A stretch of 64,000 nt of DNA from an uncultured Latescibacterota bacterium. GTDB lineage: Bacteria; Latescibacterota; UBA2968. Of this stretch, positions 15,658 through 24,963 are shown one piece after another. The stretch's first letter is position 1; each line of letters begins with the position of its first letter. The DNA lies in assembly GCA_958295785.1 (NCBI GenBank), contig OY282377.1:3598896-3662895 (forward strand). The letters run 5' to 3'. Both the position numbers and the translations under genes were made by a program. The notes below the pieces were generated by a model. It was not told the DNA's origin. It searched no databases and saw nothing but the letters and a program-made list of their open reading frames with translations.

Positions 15658-18555
15658 ATGCGAAAATCATTCGTCCTCTCGCTGTTCGCCCTCTCGCTAC
15701 TCGCTTCGCCCGTCTTTGCCGGGTTCAAGCGCGTCAACGCGCCCAATCCCAATGACCCGATGGATGTTCACATCTACAAACTCGACAACGGCCTCACCGT
15801 CTATCTCACGGAAAACCGCGAAGAACCGCGTTTTTACGCTGAAATTGCCGTGCGTGCGGGCAGCAAACACGACCCCGCCGAATCCACGGGCCTCGCGCAC
15901 TACTTGGAACACATGCTCTTTAAGGGCACGCAAGACATGGGAACGCTGGATTACAAAAAAGAGCGCGTCCATATTGACCGCATCATCGCGCTCTATGAAG
16001 ACCTCTTCCGCGAAACCGATCCGAAAAAACGCGAAGCCATTTACGCCGAGATCAACAAAGCGTCTCAACGGGCCGCCCAATACGCCATCCCCAACGAACT
16101 CGACAAACTCTACAAAGCCATGGGCGAAACCGGCTTGAACGCGCACACATGGCACGAAGAAACCGTGTACAAAGTGGGTCTGCCCAGCAACTACCTCAAG
16201 CACTGGGCAAAAATTGAATCGGAACGCTTTCAAAACCCGGTGTTTCGCCTGTTTCAACCCGAACTCGAAGTCGTCTATGAAGAAAAAAACCGCACCTTGG
16301 ACAACAAGAGCCGCCTCATCAGCGCGGCTGTGAACAAACGCCTGTACAAGCATCACCCCTACGGCCAGCAAACCACCATCGGCGAGGTCGAGCACCTCAA
16401 AAATCCGTCTCTCAAAAACATGTATCAATTCTACGACACCTATTACGTGCCCAACAACATGGCGATCTGCATCTCGGGCGACATCGACCTCGACGCGACC
16501 ATCCAACTCATCGACGAACATTTCTCCGCGTGGAAAGCCAAAGACATTCCCGCGCTCAACACATGGGAAGAGCCGCCCATCCGTGGCGTGGAGCGCGACA
16601 CGGTCAAATTTCAGGGCGAGGAATACGCGCTCCTCGCCTTTCGCACAAACGCCCGCAACCACAAAGACGCCGAAGCCTTGAAGCTCATTGACATGATCCT
16701 CGACAATCGCACGGCGGGCCTCATCAACCTCAATCTCGTGCAACAGCAAAAAGTCAGACGCGCCGGCAGCTATCCCTATTTGTTCAACGACTACGGCGCG
16801 CAATACCTGTGGGGCATTCCCAAAAAGGGTCAAACCCTCGCCGAGGTCGAGCAACTCCTGATAGATCAAATCGCCATGATCAAACGCGGCGAATTTGACG
16901 AAAGCCTGCTCGCGGCCATTGTCACGGATTTCAAAAAAACGCAAAAACGCGGCATGGAATCCAACGCGGGCCGGGTCGGGCAAATGACCCGTGCGTTTTT
17001 GGGATTTGCCGAATGGGATCACGAGATCGCCGAAATTGCCCGCATGGAAACACTCACCCGCGAAGATGTTGTGCGCGTTGCCAATCGCTACTTTGGCGAA
17101 CACTATGTCGCGGGTTATCGCATTGACGAACAACACGAACTGCCCAAAATCGCAAAGCCAAAAATCGACAAAATCGACATTGACCCCACGCGGCAATCCG
17201 ACTTTGCAAAAGAAATTTTGGCCCTGCCCGTAGAGGAACTCTCGCCCGTGTTTGTCGCGGACAAAGACTACACCATCGCCGAAGTGCGCGACGGCGTCAA
17301 ACTCTACTATGTCAAAAATCCGGTCAACGACCTCTTCGCCTTCACCCTCAGCGTGGAAATAGGCGCGTATCAGGACAACCGCCTCGGCACGGGTAGGGCG
17401 CTCATGGACAAATCGGGCGCGGGCAACCTCTCGCCGGACGCGCTGAAAAAAGAGTGGTACAAACTCGGCACGGACTTTGGCATTGGCGTGTCGAACAACG
17501 AGACCAACATCCGCATTTCCGGCCTGGATGAAAATTTTGAAGCCTCCCTCGCGCTGATGGTGAAATACCTCCAAAATCCGACTGCGGATCAAGCCACGCT
17601 CGACGAGCTCGTCAAAATCACCCTCGCGCAACGCGAAGACGAAAAAAAAGACCCCCGATCCCTCCGCAATGCCCTGCGATTCTACAACCGCTACGGCGAC
17701 AATTCCTCGTACAAACGCCGCATCCCTGCCGAGGCCCTGCAAAAACTCACAGTCGCAGACCTGCACGGCCTCATCTCCGGTCTGCCCGCGTACAAACACA
17801 CCTTGATCTACGCGGGGTCCAAATCCATAGATGATGTCCTCGCCGCGGTAAAAAAGCACCTCGCCACCAGCCGCGACCTCAACCCCCCCCCGCCATATCA
17901 ACACCTCATGACGCGCGCGCCCACCCAAACCGAAATTCGATTTTTTCACAAAGAAACCGCGCAATCGCAAGTCTTTGTCGAATTTGGCGATGTCGCATTC
18001 GATGCCGCACTCCGCCCGGCCATCGATCTCTACAACGAATACTTTGCCGGGGGCATGTCCAGCATTGTTTATCAGGAATTGCGCGAAGCCCGCGCCCTCG
18101 CCTACGCCACGTTTGCCCGATATGACCCGGGCAGGCGCAGCAACGATCAAAACCTCATGTGGGGATATATCGGCTGCCAAGCCGACAAAACCCCCGAAGC
18201 CGTGACCGCGCTGACCGAACTGATCGACGACTTGCCCGAATCGCCCGAGCGCTTTGACGAGGCCAAAAAATCGGTGATCAACCGGTATCGCGTCGCCAAA
18301 ATCAAATTCCGCGACCTGCCCGGCGTCCTGCGAACATGGGAACGGCGCAACCAAACGCCCGACCCGCGAAAAGCGCGCTTTGACCACATCCGCCGCGCCG
18401 ACATGCCGCTCGTCCTCAACTTCCACAAACAACACCTCGCCAACCGCCCCAAACTCATCTCCATCATGGGCGATACATCCAAATTTGACATCGACACCCT
18501 CAACGCCCTCGGCGCGGTGACACCCGTCACATTGGACGATCTGTTTGTGCAATGA
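15658..18555 (+). CDS. Secreted M16-family zinc metallopeptidase
   Basis: A 965-residue protein with a signal peptide (MRKSFVLSLFALSLLASPVFA) and two pairs of M16 half-domains. The inverted zinc motif HYLEH is at 81-85, with the downstream Glu of the family in the LEVVYEEKNR region. The C-terminal half (from about 540) is the inactive, clamp-like M16 domain, as in pitrilysin/PqqL-type enzymes. It would degrade peptides in the periplasm. AAGGAG lies just before ATG 15658. A 108-bp gap separates it from the Bax1-like gene. Confidence 0.92.
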   Translation: MRKSFVLSLFALSLLASPVFAGFKRVNAPNPNDPMDVHIYKLDNGLTVYLTENREEPRFYAEIAVRAGSKHDPAESTGLAHYLEHMLFKGTQDMGTLDYKKERVHIDRIIALYEDLFRETDPKKREAIYAEINKASQRAAQYAIPNELDKLYKAMGETGLNAHTWHEETVYKVGLPSNYLKHWAKIESERFQNPVFRLFQPELEVVYEEKNRTLDNKSRLISAAVNKRLYKHHPYGQQTTIGEVEHLKNPSLKNMYQFYDTYYVPNNMAICISGDIDLDATIQLIDEHFSAWKAKDIPALNTWEEPPIRGVERDTVKFQGEEYALLAFRTNARNHKDAEALKLIDMILDNRTAGLINLNLVQQQKVRRAGSYPYLFNDYGAQYLWGIPKKGQTLAEVEQLLIDQIAMIKRGEFDESLLAAIVTDFKKTQKRGMESNAGRVGQMTRAFLGFAEWDHEIAEIARMETLTREDVVRVANRYFGEHYVAGYRIDEQHELPKIAKPKIDKIDIDPTRQSDFAKEILALPVEELSPVFVADKDYTIAEVRDGVKLYYVKNPVNDLFAFTLSVEIGAYQDNRLGTGRALMDKSGAGNLSPDALKKEWYKLGTDFGIGVSNNETNIRISGLDENFEASLALMVKYLQNPTADQATLDELVKITLAQREDEKKDPRSLRNALRFYNRYGDNSSYKRRIPAEALQKLTVADLHGLISGLPAYKHTLIYAGSKSIDDVLAAVKKHLATSRDLNPPPPYQHLMTRAPTQTEIRFFHKETAQSQVFVEFGDVAFDAALRPAIDLYNEYFAGGMSSIVYQELREARALAYATFARYDPGRRSNDQNLMWGYIGCQADKTPEAVTALTELIDDLPESPERFDEAKKSVINRYRVAKIKFRDLPGVLRTWERRNQTPDPRKARFDHIRRADMPLVLNFHKQHLANRPKLISIMGDTSKFDIDTLNALGAVTPVTLDDLFVQ

Positions 18556-18586
18556 TTGGAAAGTCACTTTATTTGAAGACATAGCA

Positions 18587-19540
18587 ATGCGCGAGACGCA
18601 ATCCAAGCAGATGAGAAAACCGATTTTCTCACAGATTGGCGTCCAACTTTATCACGGCGACGCCATGGAAGTTTTAGGCGAAATGCCCGAAGAAAGTGCG
18701 GATATGATTTTCGCAGATCCGCCCTATGGGTTGTCGAATGACGGGATGTCTGTCCACGCGGGCAAGCGCGTTTCAGTGAATAAAGGCGCGTGGGATAGAA
18801 GCCGTGGTGTCGAGGCGGATTTCGCCTTTCACAAAGCGTGGATTTCCGCTTGCCGTCGTGTGTTAAAACCAAATGGTACGCTGTGGGTATCGGGAACCTA
18901 TCACTCCATTTATGCTTGTGGTTTTGCCTTGCAGAGCGGCGGGTGGCATCTGCTAAACGAAATTTGCTGGTACAAGCCCAATGCCGCCCCCCATCTCGCC
19001 TGCCGGATGTTTGCCGCGAGTCACGAAACCCTGATCTGGGCGCGAAAAACCAAATCTGCCAAACACACGTTTCACTACCGGGAAATGCGCCGCGAAAGCG
19101 GCAACTGGGATTTTCTCAAAAAGGCCAATCGCCAAATGCGGAGCGTGTGGGGCATTTCCGAAGAAGAGGATGTTCCCACGACTGCCTGGGCTTTCAACAC
19201 GCCAGGGCGCAGCGAAAAAGTCCACGGCAAGCACCCGACGCAAAAACCACTGAAATTGCTCGAGCGAATCGTCCGCGCCTCCACCGATACCGGCGCTGTG
19301 ATTCTCGACCCGTTTTGCGGGAGCGCGACGACCGGGGTCGCAGCACTTTTGCAAAAAAGAAAATTTGTCGGCATAGACGCCAGCAGAGAATTTTTGGAAA
19401 AACTCGCTATTCCGAGATTGGATGCTGTGTTGTGCGCCAATGCAAAATTTTCTGGCGAACCTTCAAACAATGACCACACATGCGAAAACAGCCAATTAAC
19501 CCTGACGCTACGCACGGACATATCTCAGGGCTCTATTTGA
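18587..19540 (+). CDS. Type II DNA methyltransferase (N4/N6, beta class)
   Basis: The protein (317 residues) has YHGDAMEVLGEMPEESADMI, catalytic DPPYG, then KHPTQKPLKLLERIV and the SAM loop DPFCGSATTGVA near the C-terminus. Catalytic motif before SAM motif is the beta order. It methylates adenine N6 or cytosine N4 in duplex DNA. The upstream neighbour ends at 18555, and the frame is open from a TTG at 18545, so ATG 18587 (or 18611) is a judgement. The next gene reads as its restriction partner. Confidence 0.88.
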   Translation: MRETQSKQMRKPIFSQIGVQLYHGDAMEVLGEMPEESADMIFADPPYGLSNDGMSVHAGKRVSVNKGAWDRSRGVEADFAFHKAWISACRRVLKPNGTLWVSGTYHSIYACGFALQSGGWHLLNEICWYKPNAAPHLACRMFAASHETLIWARKTKSAKHTFHYREMRRESGNWDFLKKANRQMRSVWGISEEEDVPTTAWAFNTPGRSEKVHGKHPTQKPLKLLERIVRASTDTGAVILDPFCGSATTGVAALLQKRKFVGIDASREFLEKLAIPRLDAVLCANAKFSGEPSNNDHTCENSQLTLTLRTDISQGSI

Positions 19541-19606
19541 GGTTTTTATGATAATACGTGACTCCGACTCTGAATCGTCCATTTCACAAAGACCGGTGAA
19601 AAAGAG

Positions 19607-20242
19607 GTGCGAATCCTATGCAAACAGGACACAAGAGAATCGCGTCCGGCGATTTTCCGGGATAAAGGGCTTTTCCTATTGCCGGTGAAAAATGGCGAAT
19701 ACGCGATTATCAAAGGCGAAGGATATGTTGACATACCGCCTATTGAATCATCCCCACTGAAGTATCGAAGCACTTTTTCCTTTTCATTGGAAACGACACA
19801 AGTGGGTGATTCAGAAATGCAACACCTTGATCGCGCCTATGCGGTCAGCTTAATTCGACATTTTACTGAAGACGATTCATTGGTGCTAACTGTTCGCGGG
19901 CGGAAATACACGCCTCCGTTTGGCTTTTATGCGGGCGGTTTTCCAATTTCTGTGCGAAGTGTACAGACTGAAGTTGATGGCGGATATGAGGGCAAAAATC
20001 AGGTTGTTCTAATAGAAGCAAAAAATGCAAATGCTAGCAATACGATCATTCGACAGATCTATTATCCGTTCCGCCTGTGGCAGGAGCACACAGAAAAACC
20101 GGTATCAACGTTCTTCTTTCAAAGAACACATGAAGATGAATACCACATCTGGCAATTTGGTTTTGACGATCAGGAAAATTACAACAGCATCCGCCTGCTG
20201 AAATCAGCGCGATACAAAATCGTTTTCTCTCGTCTCCCATAA
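19607..20242 (+). CDS. Putative type II restriction endonuclease
   Basis: A 211-residue product directly downstream of the methyltransferase. The segment SVRSVQTEVDGGYEGKNQVV then LIEAKNANA has a Glu, Asp-Gly and ExK spacing that fits a PD-(D/E)XK nuclease site. The N-terminal GLFLLPVKNGEYAIIKGEGY fits the specificity half of R-M endonucleases of the DUF6997-like type. The frame opens at GTG 19607, but a stop (about 19571) separates it from an ATG in another frame at 19548 that has a better position after the methyltransferase. A one-base frameshift near 19570 may have trimmed the N-terminus, so the enzyme could be inactive. Confidence 0.6.
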   Translation: MRILCKQDTRESRPAIFRDKGLFLLPVKNGEYAIIKGEGYVDIPPIESSPLKYRSTFSFSLETTQVGDSEMQHLDRAYAVSLIRHFTEDDSLVLTVRGRKYTPPFGFYAGGFPISVRSVQTEVDGGYEGKNQVVLIEAKNANASNTIIRQIYYPFRLWQEHTEKPVSTFFFQRTHEDEYHIWQFGFDDQENYNSIRLLKSARYKIVFSRLP

Positions 20243-20356
20243 CAACGTTTCGTCAAAAACGACGAAAGACAATGAATCCCGAACGCCTATGCGAAAGAGA
20301 AATGGTGGGGGCAAGCCCCCCTCATTTCGGAGGGCATCAACCCAAAGGACACCCCT

Positions 20357-21448
20357 ATGAAAATCACCGATGTAAAAACCCATCGCTTGCGGTATCCATT
20401 GCGGGAAAAGTTCGCAAACTCGCGCGGGTGGTCCACGAGCAGGAGCGCGCAGGTCGTCGAGATCGCCACGGATAATGGCTTTATTGGCTGGGGTGAGGGG
20501 ACTGGCGAGGTCAATCGATCTGCGGTTGAAAACCACATTATCGGGCGCAGTCCATTTAATTATGGCGCGATTTGTCAGGCGTTGTTTGACGATGGGGTCA
20601 GTCCGCGCGCGATCAGCGGCATCGACATCGCGCTGTGGGATTTGATGGGCAAGGCACTCGACATGCCCGTGCATCAATTGTTGGGCGCGAAGGTGAGAGA
20701 CAAAATTCCGGTCTATGCCAGCGGGTTATTTTGCAAAGATCGCCAGGATCTGACGCAGGCACTCGTGGATGAGGCCAAAGAATATGTCGATCTGGGATTT
20801 CCAGCGATAAAAATGAAGATCGGATTTGGCGCGGCTTACGATGTCAAAAACGCAACCGCGATTCGGCGGGCCATTGGCGATCAGGTGTTGTTTGCCGTGG
20901 ATGCCAACTGCGGATACGATGTGGGCACGGCCATTGACGTGGGGCGCAAACTCGCGCACAACGATCTGTTTTGGTATGAAGAGCCGCTGCCAACAGACGA
21001 TGTGCGCGGGTATTTGGAGGTCAAACGCGCGGTGCCCATCCGCATTGCGGGCGCAGAGGGTCTCGCCGGATGTCGGGCGTTCCGCGAATTGATTCAGCAA
21101 CGCGCACTGGATATCGTGCAACCCGATATCAGCATCGCGGGTGGGTTTAGCGAATGCCGCAATATCGCCGCGATGGCGCATGCGAATTACGTGCGCGTGT
21201 TGCCGCACATGTGGGGCGGGCATATCCGCCTGGCCGCCACCGCGCATTGGCAAGCCACCATACCCGACGCGCCCGATGTGCTCCATCCCATTCCATCCCT
21301 GTTTGAATACGACATGACGGAAAATGGCCTGCGTACCGAATTGGCCGTCAATCCCATCCAAGCCGTGGATGGCGCGTTGCCCGTGCCCGACGCGCCGGGA
21401 TTGGGCATTGAAATCGATCGCGATGTGCTAAAAAAATATGCGGTTTGA
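20357..21448 (+). CDS. Mandelate racemase/muconate-lactonizing enzyme family protein
   Basis: A 363-residue enolase-superfamily enzyme. The catalytic Lys pair is KMK at 152-154, metal ligands are D182 (VDANCGYD), E208 (YEEP) and E234 (AGAEG), and the base on the other side is H284 with D257 (QPDISI, LPHMWGG). These residues abstract the proton alpha to a carboxylate of a sugar acid or similar substrate. The exact substrate cannot be read from sequence. The start follows AAAGGA, and the product overlaps nothing. A hairpin GGGGGCAAGCCCCC lies 40 bp upstream (about 20306). Confidence 0.9.
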   Translation: MKITDVKTHRLRYPLREKFANSRGWSTSRSAQVVEIATDNGFIGWGEGTGEVNRSAVENHIIGRSPFNYGAICQALFDDGVSPRAISGIDIALWDLMGKALDMPVHQLLGAKVRDKIPVYASGLFCKDRQDLTQALVDEAKEYVDLGFPAIKMKIGFGAAYDVKNATAIRRAIGDQVLFAVDANCGYDVGTAIDVGRKLAHNDLFWYEEPLPTDDVRGYLEVKRAVPIRIAGAEGLAGCRAFRELIQQRALDIVQPDISIAGGFSECRNIAAMAHANYVRVLPHMWGGHIRLAATAHWQATIPDAPDVLHPIPSLFEYDMTENGLRTELAVNPIQAVDGALPVPDAPGLGIEIDRDVLKKYAV

Positions 21449-21467
21449 CCCCGAAAAGGAGCCAACG

Positions 21468-22634
21468 ATGAAAATTCACGAATACCAAGCCAAGGAAATC
21501 CTCAAATCCTTTGGCGTGCCCGTGCCCGAGGGCGGGGTTGCCCGCACGCCCGAAGACGCCGAAGCCATCGCCAAAACCCTCGGCGGGCATGTGGTCGTCA
21601 AGGCGCAGATCCACGCTGGCGGTCGCGGCAAAGGCGGCGGCATCAAACTGGCAGCCGACCCATCCGAAGCCAAACGGGTGGCGTCTGAAATTTTGGGCAT
21701 GCACCTCGTCACGCCGCAAACCGGGTCCGAGGGGCAAAAAGTGCAATCCGTTTGGGTGGAACAGGCCACGGACATCGACCGCGAATTGTACTTGGGCATC
21801 GTGCTCGACCGCGCACAATCGCGCCTCGTCGTGATGGCGTCTCGCGCCGGCGGCATGGACATCGAAGAGGTGGCGGCGACCGCGCCGGAACAAATCCTCA
21901 AAGAAGTGGTTCACCCCGGCGTGGGCCTCCAGCCCTTTCAGGCCCGGCGTCTCGCGCTTGGCCTCGGGCTTGCAGGCGAGCAACTCAAACAGGGCGTTGC
22001 ATTTATCACCGCCCTCTACAAAGCCTACGAGGAAACCGATTGCTCGCTCGCGGAAATCAATCCCCTCGTCGTGTCCAAAACCGGCGACGTCTCGGCCTTA
22101 GACGCCAAGATGAATTTCGACGACAACGCCCTGTATCGCCACCCCGATATCCAAGCCCTGCGCGACTTGGACGAAGAAGATCCCCTCGAGGTCGAAGCCT
22201 CGCAATTCGCCCTCAACTACATCAAACTCGACGGCGAAGTCGGCTGCATGGTCAACGGCGCGGGCCTGGCGATGGCGACGATGGACATCGTCAAATACGC
22301 GGGATCATCGCCGGCCAATTTTCTCGACGTGGGCGGCGGCACCAATGTCGCGCGCGTCAAAAACGCCATGCGAATTCTCACGTCCGACACCGACGTCAAA
22401 GCCGTGCTCATCAACATTTTCGGCGGCATCGTGCGCTGCGACCGCGTGGCCGAGGGCGTTGTCGAGGCCCTCAAAGATATTGAAATCGACGTGCCCCTCG
22501 TCATTCGCCTGCAAGGCACCAACGCCGAAGAAGGCGCGCAAATTCTCGAAAACTCGGGCCTCGAATTTGCCGTTGCCCGCAAACTCAAAGAAGCCGCCGA
22601 GGCCATCGTCGCCGCGGTGCAACGCGCTGCGTGA
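21468..22634 (+). CDS. sucC: Succinyl-CoA ligase (ADP/GDP-forming) beta subunit
   Basis: A 388-residue protein starting [20 protein letters not shown], with the ATP-grasp core [18 protein letters not shown], the nucleotide/metal region [13 protein letters not shown] and the C-terminal CoA-ligase flavodoxin-like domain with [10 protein letters not shown] and [13 protein letters not shown]. It forms the synthetase with SucD in the TCA cycle, making ATP or GTP from succinyl-CoA. AAAAGGAG precedes ATG 21468, 19 bases after the previous stop. sucD is not next to it; a terminator and toxin-antitoxin debris follow. Confidence 0.95.
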   Translation: MKIHEYQAKEILKSFGVPVPEGGVARTPEDAEAIAKTLGGHVVVKAQIHAGGRGKGGGIKLAADPSEAKRVASEILGMHLVTPQTGSEGQKVQSVWVEQATDIDRELYLGIVLDRAQSRLVVMASRAGGMDIEEVAATAPEQILKEVVHPGVGLQPFQARRLALGLGLAGEQLKQGVAFITALYKAYEETDCSLAEINPLVVSKTGDVSALDAKMNFDDNALYRHPDIQALRDLDEEDPLEVEASQFALNYIKLDGEVGCMVNGAGLAMATMDIVKYAGSSPANFLDVGGGTNVARVKNAMRILTSDTDVKAVLINIFGGIVRCDRVAEGVVEALKDIEIDVPLVIRLQGTNAEEGAQILENSGLEFAVARKLKEAAEAIVAAVQRAA

Positions 22635-22746
22635 TGTGATCCACGAAGGGACGCGAAGGGGTATGAACGTCATTCCGGTGGAAGCCGGTGTCCAAGTATG
22701 TGCTAAAGTGGTGTTATTCAGAATCAGAACGTGAAATGCGAGAGCC

Positions 22747-22772
22747 GTAGGGGCGTGGCCCCTGTGCCCGCC
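22747..22772. repeat. Dispersed GC palindrome repeat (reverse orientation)
   Basis: Reads GTAGGGGCGTGGCCCCTGTG then CCCGCC, the complement of the family seen elsewhere. Located downstream of sucC. Confidence 0.75.
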
Positions 22773-22806
22773 TGAAGATACAAGATGTCCACGCCGAAAA
22801 CAAAAC

Positions 22807-22836
22807 GGGCCGCATTGTGACAGTGCGGCCCATTTT
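22807..22836 (+). terminator. Rho-independent terminator after sucC
   Basis: An 8-bp stem GGGCCGCA/TGCGGCCC around a nine-base loop, followed by ATTTTT. Confidence 0.75.
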
Positions 22837-23008
22837 TCGCGCCAGCCATTGACAATGTGGCGAAAATCCAGCCAATCTGACAAACCGACCAAAATCCCAA
22901 AAATCTCAATCTGAAAATAAACCACTGTTCTATATCAAATTGCAAATTTTCAGGTTCATTGGTCCGTATATTGCTTAATAGATAGTTCGTTACCGTCACA
23001 TCACCCTT

Positions 23009-23185
23009 ATGAACGGGGCTTTGGTTTTCGCGGGTACTCGCGTTCCCGTTGAAAGTTTGATTCAGCACCTCGTCGCAGGGGATTCACTCGACAAATTCCT
23101 TGCCGATTTCCCAACTGTATCTCGCAAGCAAGCCATCGCCTTTCTCAATATGACGCTGGAGATCATTGATGCGCGTGCTGCTTGA
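23009..23185 (+). CDS. DUF433-family antitoxin
   Basis: The frame reads MNGALVFAGTRVPVESLIQH and LVAGDSLDKFLADFPTVSRK, then QAIAFLN. This is the DUF433 core (normally GGKPCIRGTRI, here NGALVFAGTRV, and the D-x-FPxLxxxxI helix). The 58-residue product is at the short end for the family; the frame also stays open upstream to a TAG near 22978 with VRYRHITL, so the natural start may lie before ATG 23009. The last codons overlap the start of a DUF5615 toxin, which is cut short after 12 residues. Confidence 0.7.
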   Translation: MNGALVFAGTRVPVESLIQHLVAGDSLDKFLADFPTVSRKQAIAFLNMTLEIIDARAA

Positions 23186-23234
23186 TGAGAATTTACCGCC
23201 CTCCCATCACCCCAACACAGAGGATTTGTTATGA
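23169..23234 (+). pseudogene. DUF5615 toxin, 5' fragment only
   Basis: ATG 23169 gives MRVLLDENLPPS, the exact start of DUF5615 PIN-like toxins with its DEN acidic motif. It then runs into HHPNTEDLL and a stop, which is the 29-bp direct repeat upstream of the RavA-like gene. The rest of the toxin is missing. It overlaps the DUF433 gene by 17 bases as in intact pairs. Confidence 0.75.
23205..23233 (+). repeat. 29-bp direct repeat, copy 1 (before RavA-like gene)
   Basis: Identical to 26514-26542. Both copies end in GAGGATTTGTTATG, so each supplies the ribosome site and start codon of the gene that follows (RavA-like here, FmdB-like at the other end). Confidence 0.92.
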
Positions 23235-24832
23235 CAACCAAAGCGCGAATGACCAGAATCATTGGACACTTGAATAAAGGCATCCATGAAAGAGAAGAGA
23301 CCATCGCGGTTGCGTTTTTGGCTACTTTAGCCGATCAAAATGTTTTCTTGTTTGGCCCGCCGGGAACGGCAAAAAGCCTAATCGCTCGCCGCTTGTCCCA
23401 TGCCTTTGAAACAAATGGTTATTTCGAATATTTGATGCACCGGTTCAGCACGCCAGAAGATGTATTCGGACCGGTCTCGATTACGGAACTGAAAAGAGAT
23501 AACTTTCTCCGAAAGACCGAAGGCTTTTTGCCCCAAGCCGATTTTGCGTTTTTAGACGAAATTTGGAAATCGAGCCCCGCCATCCTGAACACGCTACTCA
23601 CAATCATCAATGAGAAATTATTTCGCAACGGCACAGAGGTCGAATCCGCGCCGCTAAAGGCATTGATCGCCGCATCCAACGAAACGCCACCACCAGGGCA
23701 AGGGCTAGACGCCTTATACGACCGTTTTCTCGTCCGGTTGCATGTCCCGCCAATGGAACAAAAGGAAAATTTTGAACGCTTGCTAAACGCGCAACCAACC
23801 CGTGCAGAACTCAATCTCCCCGATGGCTTGGCGATCAAACATGCGGAATGGGAAAAGTGGTGCGAGAAAATGCACGCGGTTAAACTTTCGGAAGAAACCC
23901 GAAACATCATCCACGATATTCGGCTGTCCTTTGAGGAAAAAGGCGAAGAACTCGATGTCTATGTTTCTGACCGCCGTTGGCAAAAATCGTCAATTTTGCT
24001 CAAAGCCGCAGCGTTCTTTTGCAACAGAACAGAAACCAACTTGGTCGATACCTTGTTGTTGCGCCACTGTTTGTGGACCACAAAGGAGAATTGCCCGGAG
24101 GTGCAAAAAATTGTTGAGAATGCTGTGAGGAATTGCGGCTTTGAAACGGGCATCAGCATCCGGGGGATTGAAGATAAAAAAAACGACTTAGAAAAGGAGA
24201 TCAACGAGGAGCTTTTCCATAGCGAAGATGTTTATGAGACTGAAAAACTGCGCGGTGATGAATATTTCAAATGTGATAGAAGATATGGAAATGCTGGGTA
24301 TGGTCAAAAACAACAGAAAACCTTTTATATTTTAAAAAGCAAAATGAAAAGTACGGACGAGTTCCACCCAACAGATCAGCAAGGAAATGAACTTGCATGG
24401 ATCAAGTGTTGCTTTGAAGGTCAAGGAACTTGTTCAATCGAAATGCACCGAAATGGTGAAAATGCAGATCTATCTTATCATTCGCGGGCCTCCCTTTGGG
24501 AGGAAGCAGAACCCTTCACTCCCGAAGTCTTATTTTTCAAAGGAAACAAAAAAGAGAACGTCAACCAAAGGCTCATTGGCTTATTGCAGGAAGCCGTGCA
24601 GGAATTAGCTGAGGAAATTGAGAAAATCACCAATCAAATTGAATCCAAGCTCTCTCAATTCAAGCAAGAATTGGAGTCCCCCTTTGTTCCTAAAGCCATA
24701 CGGCGCATTGCTTTGGAAAGTGTAGAAAATCAGTTACGGGACATGAAGGTGAGACGTCAGGACTGCAACCGATTGGAAAAGTTGATACCCAAAATGACCG
24801 CTACGACCCGAGCGCGTGCGAAAAAGCCCTAA
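23231..24832 (+). CDS. RavA-like MoxR AAA+ ATPase
   Basis: A 533-residue MoxR-type AAA+ protein. Walker A GPPGTAKS is at 42-49, Walker B FLDE at 107-110, and sensor 1 AASNETPPPG at about 147, followed by the MoxR lid and an extended C-terminal region with predicted coiled coil (LLQEAVQELAEEIEKITNQI). The C-terminal part corresponds in position to the LARA domain of RavA. RavA-type ATPases work with a VWA partner, ViaA, which is encoded 131 bp downstream. The gene is visibly less G+C-rich than the flanking core genes. It is flanked, with its partner, by 29-bp direct repeats and was probably acquired as a cassette. Confidence 0.82.
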   Translation: MTTKARMTRIIGHLNKGIHEREETIAVAFLATLADQNVFLFGPPGTAKSLIARRLSHAFETNGYFEYLMHRFSTPEDVFGPVSITELKRDNFLRKTEGFLPQADFAFLDEIWKSSPAILNTLLTIINEKLFRNGTEVESAPLKALIAASNETPPPGQGLDALYDRFLVRLHVPPMEQKENFERLLNAQPTRAELNLPDGLAIKHAEWEKWCEKMHAVKLSEETRNIIHDIRLSFEEKGEELDVYVSDRRWQKSSILLKAAAFFCNRTETNLVDTLLLRHCLWTTKENCPEVQKIVENAVRNCGFETGISIRGIEDKKNDLEKEINEELFHSEDVYETEKLRGDEYFKCDRRYGNAGYGQKQQKTFYILKSKMKSTDEFHPTDQQGNELAWIKCCFEGQGTCSIEMHRNGENADLSYHSRASLWEEAEPFTPEVLFFKGNKKENVNQRLIGLLQEAVQELAEEIEKITNQIESKLSQFKQELESPFVPKAIRRIALESVENQLRDMKVRRQDCNRLEKLIPKMTATTRARAKKP

Positions 24833-24963
24833 AAGAAACCAGCAAAAAAGCGTGCGACCCGAGCGCGGCGAACTAAGTAGGCCAACCCATCCTGGCTGAT
24901 AGGATAAGTTGGCTCAACGCCTGGCACCGTTTTTGAAAACGCCCTCCGAAAGATGGATAGCGC

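Noticed and set aside
15697-18606. Very long minus-strand open frame opposite the M16 peptidase gene
   Set aside because: Antisense shadow caused by high third-position G+C; the peptidase frame has a signal peptide, HxxEH motif and ribosome site.
20306-20322. Riboswitch or attenuator before the enolase-superfamily gene
   Set aside because: Only a simple GGGGGCAAGCCCCC hairpin is seen, with no conserved riboswitch core.
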